A stretch of 64,000 nucleotides of DNA from contig JAMPIT010000856.1 in NCBI GenBank assembly GCA_026261815.1, positions 7,796,001 to 7,860,000 of the forward strand, given 5' to 3'. Made by a program: the position numbers and the translations under genes. Each line of letters begins with the position of its first letter. The first letter of the stretch is position 1. The notes beneath the pieces are model-generated. The model worked only from the letters and a program-made list of their open reading frames with translations, did no database searches and was not told where the DNA came from. Origin of the DNA: Monarcha castaneiventris obscurior (Eukaryota; Chordata; Aves; Passeriformes; Monarchidae). Below, piece by piece: positions 57,641 through 64,000 of this stretch.

Positions 57641-58539
57641 GTAAAGCTGGCTACAAGTTGAGTAACATTTGTTTTTGCAGATGCTCTCCAGTGTTTGTAT
57701 TAAAAATTCCTAACTGGGAGAATCAGCTGGCATTGTAGCTCAGTGGGATAAAGGCAGGTTAGACATTTGTTTGTTATAAGCGCCAAAAAAGGTGTTATTT
57801 GTTTGCGGTAACCACAGGAGTCCAAGTCCCTGACTGTCCCCTGAGGTGCCATGTGCTGTGTGAGTGGCAGAATTCTCAGTGTCACCTGAGACAGGCACGT
57901 CCATCAAATGAGTCCTTGGCTCAGTATCTGCAAGTCAGAAATTCAGCATCTAATCAGACATCTCAGAGGGAAAGAACCCCGGTCTCACTTTGTCCCCTGC
58001 CTTTGTGCATCCTGTCACGATGGCCCCGATAACGTCTTCCCAGCAGGAGCTATCCTGGGAAAGTAAAAAAGCAGCTTTTTTCCCCCCAAATGTACATTGA
58101 AAATAGGAGTGGAAGCAGACCACAAAGCAAACCCACCCGATGATTATGGGGAGCCGAGGAGAGGCACAACAGCACCCTTGTTCTGATGGCTTTGAAATGG
58201 AACAAAGGCCTGGAGGGGACATGGCAGCATCAGGTTTCACCTGCCCTTTGTGCCTGTGGGAGAAAAGCAGTTCCACCCGGACAAAACCCACTGGATGTGG
58301 TGACCTGCCCACACTGGGCAGCAGCACAAGACCCCAGTCACTTCTGCAAGGCTCCACTGCAGCAGGGGCTTGTGTCCCACCAAAACCTTGCCGAGATACT
58401 GGGCCAGCTCAGCTCCTCCAAGACCCTGAGCTGGGACCCTGATCTGTCACCTTCAGCAGCAGTCGACACCCCACAGGTCTCATTTCAGGGATTTTTTTTC
58501 CTGTTTTGCATTGCAGTCATGGCTGTAAGAATGAGACTT

Positions 58540-59180
58540 GTACCTTCGCCAGCATTTCCCAGCCAGTGTCCAAGTTCTCCTTCCCATTTGATTAGGATCC
58601 CATCACCAGCCTCATTATCTTCCGCTCGTTCATTAGCTTGAGATAATGAAAACAACAGAACTGACGGAAAAGAATGCCATATTCTGTTAAGTGGAGATTC
58701 AAACCTATGAAAAAAAGTCAGATCCATGGATCGTACTGTATAAAAGGTGACCTAAAAAAAACCCTACCCAGGCTGTCAGTTCCCTGGCATCCCGTTTGTC
58801 ATCAGCAAAGGATAATTATTGTGGACTTTTGTCACACAATAAATACAAGAGCACAGGTGGTATCCATTTTCAGTTGCTTAATTGAAGAAATGAAAGATCC
58901 TGTAATACAGAGTCAACACAGAATTTGTCAGGCTATGCTAAAAACTTCCAACAGCTATGACCTTGGGGTTATAAAATTACTCACCAGGAGTAAAGTTTTT
59001 TATGATGCAGAAGTGAAGGGTATTGATTTTATAAAATATAATTTTATATTCAATATAAATGGAGAATAATGGCTCAAGCCAGCCTTCCGCAAAGCCTGAA
59101 AATATAGGAGTATTGGGTGCAAATCAATACAAATAATATCTTAAACCAGAAATCTTGATTAATTTATAAAATACAGGCTG
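58540..59180. promoter_or_regulatory. Candidate conserved AT-rich block with open frame
   Basis: About 640 bp, AT-rich, no repeats, with many homeodomain-type words (CATTAGCTTGAGATAATG, GATAATTATTG, GTTGCTTAATTGAAG, CTTGATTAATTTATAAAA). A 131-codon frame (58674-59069, +) is open through it, which is long for such AT-rich DNA. Its peptide has no domain I recognise and no nearby splice or promoter context, so I do not call a gene. Confidence 0.3.
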
Positions 59181-59327
59181 CAACTTTTTTTCCCATATAG
59201 CTAACATAAAGAAAAGGAAGTAGGGAATGGTTTCTCCGGAGATTTCTCAAATATGCTTTGTCTTGCTGGTGTGTTGTACATCTATACTTGTAGAATGAAC
59301 CCAACTTTAAATTCCTGATCTGGTAAG

Positions 59328-59562
59328 TCATGGAAACCCAGGGTGGTTTGGCTCGGGAGGGACCTTAAAGCTCATCCAGTTCCAACCCCAACACCTTCCA
59401 CTATCCCAGGTTGCTCCAAGCCCCTTCCAACCTGGCCTTGGACACTTCCAGGGCTCCAGGGGCAGCCACAGCTTCTCTGGGCACCCTGTGCCAGGGCCTG
59501 CCCACCCTCACAGCCAAAAATTCCTTCCCAATATCCCATCTATCTCTGTTGTTACCTCTTCA
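59328..59562 (-). mobile_element. CR1 LINE 3' fragment
   Basis: GGTGGTTTGGCTCGGGAGGG, CACCTTCCACTATCCCAGGT, GGGCAGCCACAGCTTCTCTG, CAAAAATTCCTTCCCAATAT. Antisense, about 235 bp. Confidence 0.93.
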
Positions 59563-59721
59563 AGCCCAGGGGCTCCAGGCCTTCTGGAGATCCCACTGAA
59601 TGTGTGGGGATGGGAGAACGTCTCCCCTCAGCCTGTGCTGGCCCTGAGGGAGGAGCGGGCACGGAGCCCTTTTCCCGCCATTGCGTCGGCGCCATTTTGT
59701 CTCCTTCACGTCCAGAGGGTC
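59563..59721. other. Short unique spacer
   Basis: Includes the CpG-bearing CCGCCATTGCGTCGGCGCCA. No gene seen. Confidence 0.5.
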
Positions 59722-59895
59722 TGTGAGGGGCACCTGAGGGGCTGAAGAGTCCAGGAGGAGGTTGAAGGGTCTGCAAGGGGGCACCTGAGGGGCTGAAGAG
59801 TCCAGGAGGAGGTTGAAGGGTCTGTGAGGGTGTACCTGAGGGGCTGAAGAGTCCAGGAGGAGGTTGAAGGGTCTGTGAGGGGGCACCTGAGGGGA
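59722..59895. repeat. 51-bp tandem repeat, about 3.4 copies
   Basis: Unit built from GGGGCTGAAGAGTCCAGGAG, GAGGTTGAAGGGTCTG and GAGGGGGCACCTGA. Very high identity between copies indicates recent duplication. Both strands stay open through it. Confidence 0.92.
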
Positions 59896-61862
59896 ATGGC
59901 AGGTGTGTGAGGAGGGCTGAGGGGTCCATGATGGGCTGGAGGGTTGTTGAGCACCTGAGGGGTTCCTGAGGAAGCTGAGGGGTCCCTGAGTGGAGCAGCT
60001 CTGCTCCAGCTATCAGAACCCAGAGCATTTAAAATCCTAAATCACCATTTTAATCTTCCTCCAATACAGGTGTTCCCGGTGCTGGTTCCTTTGACGCAAC
60101 CCAGCTGGTGTGAGGTACGGCAGTTAACAATATTTAACTCCTTCTGAGGTGAGAATATTACTCTGCCTTGGAGGGATGCTGAGGTGACTTTCCTACGGAG
60201 GGAAACATAAATTCTTCCATCTAATGGGATGGGAACAGGTTTGAGACCCCATTGTTAAGTGGTTTCTGTAAGGCAAATCTGGGCTGTCTCTCTGTGAGAC
60301 TGAAATGCTCTTTTAGAGAAATCACTTGGTTCTCAGATAACTGCTTATTTTTCTTTAAAATGTAGGCTTGTTTGTTCTCTAGTTCAACAGACCTTTATCC
60401 TAATTCCTGATGAAATTGTTAACAATTCTCACACGAGGTTCCAGGTATAAAGACTGTGAAAGCCATTCAGGATTTTGTTATGAAGATTGAACAGGCATCC
60501 TCTGAAAAATGTCAGCAGTTCTCTCCTATTAAAGGTTATTAAGATTTGGACAATGCAATGGTTCCTTTTACAACAAAAAATAGAATCTGACAACTTTTTG
60601 TTAAGTATCTAAATGTCTCTGAGGTACCCATGAAATAAGAAGAGGCATTCAGAGGGTCTAACAAAGCACCCATGGCCCCGCTTTGGCATCTCTAGAGAGG
60701 AGCTGGGTGCTCTCAGGGCTGGGCAGTAAATGCCACGTTGGCAGCCTGAGAAGAACTGGTTATCACTAATTTTACTTTGATAAATTCAGAACTTTTCTAT
60801 TTCGAGGAAGGAATAAACTCACATTTTAAAATAGTTTAATATGAAGTCCAAAACCTCAATTAAAGGTGCTTTGCAACCCAACACTTTTCTTTCCTCACCT
60901 ATAAATTGCCTTTTATATATGAGCTGCCTCATTAAATTCAGTTGGACTTTGCAGAGAGAAGGAGGGTAAATATTTTTCAGAGCCTGGTGCTAATGGAGTA
61001 ATTTAATGATGAATAATAAATAAAAATTACAGGCCTTTATTTGAGAAGCTTAGGTAGAGCCGTCACAGTAAAATTCGTAACTTCCATCACCAAATCCAAA
61101 CAATAAAGAATTGTCTACTTCAGATGGCTTGAAATGCCTCTTATTGAAAACAGATGCTATTAAGTCAAAACATTTATGTTAAAAACTAACTTGTTATTCT
61201 CACTGTGAATGGTCTTAAGTGATTTGTTTGGATTTTTACAAAATCTAAGTCAGTTTCCTCAAGTTTCAGATAAAGAATGGCTCATTCTCGTTCATCACGG
61301 GACTTTGTTGCACTTTCAGATCTGCATCCAAACCTTGCTCGTCCTGTAAGTCTCACAGCCATGGTCCTTTTGTTCCCAGGTGAAATTGTATCTGACTGTC
61401 TTATATTACTGCAAAATTATGTAATTGATGTGTATTTAGGTACTAATAGCATTAGTGCAATTGTTGGGTAGAAAGGACCTTCCCTTCTTTGTGTGCAAAG
61501 CAGCAAAATGAAAATTGATGCTGTTGTTGTCCACAGCCTGTGGGTACCACAACCACAGATATTGACCGGACAATTCAATGTATCAGAGGCTTCTTTGTAG
61601 CACTTTAAATGGATGCTGAATTAGTGAAGACGTTATTAAAGACATTACAGAGTCAGCACTATGCAGCCACAATACATCTGTGACCTCAACAGGCTCTCAC
61701 GGCATGCAGGGCCTGATCCTGCAGGGCTCAGTGCCTCTGAGCCAATGACACAGCCCTGGTTATGCACACACAGCTCTGCTGAAGGGTGTTTGAACTGGGT
61801 AAAAATCTCACAGTTCCACAGCAGGGTTGTTGCTGTTTCTTTGGGATAAAAAAGCAGGTTTT
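59896..61862. other. AT-rich, repeat-poor intergenic stretch
   Basis: No gene, transposon or tandem repeat seen. 60740-61480 is rich in TAAT/ATTA words (AATTTAATGATGAATAATAA, GCCTCATTAAATTCAG) and could be regulatory. Confidence 0.45.
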
Positions 61863-62397
61863 CATAGAATCACAGAATGGTTTGGGTTGGAAGGGAGCTT
61901 CAAGCCCATCCGGTGCCACCCCTGCCATGTCAGGGACACCTTCCACTATCCCAGGCTGCTCCAAGCCCCATCCAACCTGGCCTTGGACACTGCCAGGGAT
62001 CCAGGGGCAGCCCCAGTTTCTCTGGGCACGCTGTACCAGGGCCTCCCCACCTTCACAGGGAAGAATTCCTTCCCAATATCCCATCTAACCCTTCTCTCTT
62101 TGTGTGAAGCCATTCCCCCTCCTCCTGTCACTCCATCCCTTGAGTCCCTCTCCATGTTTGTTGTCAGCTCCTTCAGCCACTGGAAGGCCACCATTAGGTC
62201 ACCCCAAAGCTTCTCTTTTCCAGGATGAGCAATTCCAATTGTTTCAGCCATTCCAATAATTTTGGTGCTTCCTCTGGACTCACCTCAATATCTCCATGTC
62301 CTTCCTGTGTTGGGACCCCAGGGCTGGAGGCAGCTCTGCAGAGGGGTCTCACCTGAGCAGAGAGGCAGAATCCCCCCTCCCCTGCCCCAGGAAAGTT
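61863..62397 (-). mobile_element. CR1 LINE 3' fragment, about 535 bp
   Basis: Longest CR1 copy here. CATAGAATCACAGAATGGTT, GGGTTGGAAGGGAGCTTC, CACCTTCCACTATCCCAGGC, GGAAGAATTCCTTCCCAATA, CCTCCTGTCACTCCATCCCT, GGCCACCATTAGGTCACCC, CAATATCTCCATGTCCTTCC, ending near CAGAGGGGTCTCACCTGAGC. Antisense, and close to consensus, so probably young. Confidence 0.95.
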
Positions 62398-63647
62398 GTG
62401 ATGTTCCTCAAAAGAGTGAAAACACAGCATTTTTCCATGCCCACAGCTTTTTATTTGGGATGGCACAATTTTTTTTTTCTCATTTACTTAAAAAAATTAA
62501 AGGAATCACAGAAAAGGGATGATCTAAGAGAGGTTTTCTATCCCCTCACAGCCATATTGATCCAAACTGATCTTCAGCAATGCTAATTTAACCTGTCATT
62601 CACAGTTCCTCCCAAATAATGATCCACTAACCCAGTTAAAAGCTTTTCTTTTACAAACAAAGCTAATCTTGAGTATTGCAGTTAGCAACACATGGTAATG
62701 AAAGTGTTTTTATAAAATAGTAATTCATGATAGAACGATCAGTGTGTGTTGTGTTAGGACGTTAAAACAGCTGAACACACAATTTGAAGTATCAAAATGT
62801 CATGGTTTATTAGTTTGCTGTTTGTTTTAAAAAGTGAAAGAGATTCAAGTGTAAACACTTGCAGTGTGTTCATGAGTTGGTTGAGCAGCCTTAAGCAGTG
62901 CTCTGCCAAAACAGGCAGCATGGGGATGGGGGCTGTGCTCCCCTCCTCTTTTGGGGAAATTAGTGCTTGGGCAGTTGCACAATGAGCTGATCAAGGAAAT
63001 GATCTCTGGAAGTTTTTCTCCCTTCCTTAGTCCAAAATAGTTTGCAGCCAGATCCCTTCCTTCTGCCAGCTCCCCATGCAGGCTTGGTGTTGGAGACACA
63101 GAGGTGAACACATTTTCAGCGGGGCCAGGGCAGATTTCTTTGGGAAACTGGATATTTACATCAGCCTAATTTCTGTGGGCACTCATCCTAAATGTCAGTT
63201 CTTTTGACTGGTGGTGAGATACAGGGAATGTTGCACTCTCATTTAATAGATTTTTTTTTTTCAAATTAAGAAACAAAACCCAAAATAGAAGAACAAAATC
63301 CTAATCAGAATCACTTCACGCAGAGGACATAAAGTATTCGGTTAGTCTGGAAGGCGGATATTGCACTGCTGTACACAAGTGCCCTCTTACTGAGTATTTC
63401 CATCCCTGCAGGCTAAGGCAGTTCCCGTGCTCCCTCTAGTGATTCCAAGGAAACTGGGAAAGGGAGAGCTGATTTTTGAGCACGTGTCAATGTTGTTGCA
63501 GTGAAGTCAGGCAGGTCACACCTCTTCGTGAATAGGTACAAAACTAATCCTGGCTGGGTTGCTGAATTTTAACCCTGCCCTTCCTAGCTGGCTCTGGAAT
63601 TCTTCTGGAATGAGACAGCAGCACTGCAAGATGGGGTTGTGTGAAGG
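62398..63647. other. AT-rich intergenic stretch, no gene
   Basis: Single-copy sequence. No gene or repeat recognised. Confidence 0.5.
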
Positions 63648-63790
63648 AGCTGTGGCTGCCACGTCCCTACAAGTGTCTAAGGCCAGGCTGGAGCACCCTG
63701 GGATAGTGGAAGGTGTCCCTACCCATGGCAGGGGCTGGCACTGGATGGGCTTTCAGGCCTCTTCCAACCTAAGCCATTCCAGGATTCTAT
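63648..63790 (+). mobile_element. CR1 LINE 3' fragment
   Basis: AAGTGTCTAAGGCCAGGCTG, GGATAGTGGAAGGTGTCCCT, CTTCCAACCTAAGCCATTCC, ending AGGATTCTATGAAG, the intact CR1 terminal repeat. Sense, about 140 bp. Confidence 0.93.
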
Positions 63791-64000
63791 GAAGTGGAAG
63801 TGATGTGGGATGCTTCATGTTCTGAAGGATTTTGGCAGTATTGCACTGTCAGTCTCTCCTTGAAGTCCTTGTCCCACTCTGAATTTCCTTGCTTACCTCT
63901 TAAATCCCAAACTAACCCTGCAAGACTCTTCTCTCACACCGAGGACCACCTAAAAAGCAACAAAACCCCACCACACAGCTGTTATATTATATTATAGATA
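63791..64000. other. Right edge, no gene
   Basis: Unique AT-rich sequence to the window end. Nothing recognised. Confidence 0.5.

Larger units (their letters stand above)
54421..59327. other. AT-rich intergenic stretch, no gene assigned
   Basis: Composition drops in GC from about 54.5 kb and especially from 55.4 kb on, with almost no repeats. Candidate conserved blocks at 54560-54900, 57000-57310 and 58540-59180 are listed separately. A possible ancient SINE tail lies at 57545-57640. No exon with credible splice sites. Confidence 0.4.

Noticed and set aside
57733..57760. tRNA A-box-like TAGCTCAGTGGGAT
   Set aside because: No B box (GGTTCGANNCC type) at the right distance and no cloverleaf; probably chance or a SINE remnant.

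Overview
This window looks like avian nuclear DNA, most likely a songbird, from a GC-rich and tandem-repeat-rich chromosome segment of microchromosome type. Three things point there: about 18 short CR1 LINE 3' ends in both orientations, a CpG-island promoter, and many GC-rich minisatellites. The songbird assignment rests on the look of the CR1 3' tails and is an inference.

One protein-coding gene can be supported with confidence. It is a two-exon heparan sulfate glucosamine 3-O-sulfotransferase on the + strand, best assigned to HS3ST6. Exon 1 (10436-10785) encodes the cytoplasmic tail, signal anchor, short stem, PAPS-binding loop and catalytic glutamate. A 31,524-bp intron (10786-42309, GT...AG) follows. 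Exon 2 (42310-42928) encodes the rest of the sulfotransferase domain. The spliced product is 322 residues and intact. The 3' UTR carries a small tandem repeat and an AATAAA at 43198.

Layout: 1-10066 is upstream flank with two minisatellites, two CR1 fragments, a purine-rich tract next to the promoter, and a doubtful minus-strand exon-like segment near 1.03-1.13 kb. 10067-11130 is the CpG island. 10786-42309 is the intron, with a low-repeat first third (11.1-16.9 kb), then CR1 fragments and large tandem arrays: an ATCCCATG array at 23.2 kb, (ATCC)n at 26.3 kb, a 12-copy array at 34.9 kb containing palindromic E-boxes, a CAGTTCATCC-type array at 37.1 kb, and a 23-bp array at 38.4 kb. 42.3-43.4 kb is the terminal exon and 3' UTR. 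43.99-44.59 kb is a 600-bp homopyrimidine tract containing 31 consecutive C. 44.6-64 kb is intergenic, becoming AT-rich and repeat-poor towards the right edge, with several segments that look like conserved non-coding elements.

Many open frames in the window arise from repeats that lack stop codons and are not genes. I found no new biological system. The points most worth checking are the E-box minisatellite, the homopyrimidine/C31 tract, the overlapping upstream ORF of HS3ST6, and the candidate regulatory blocks.
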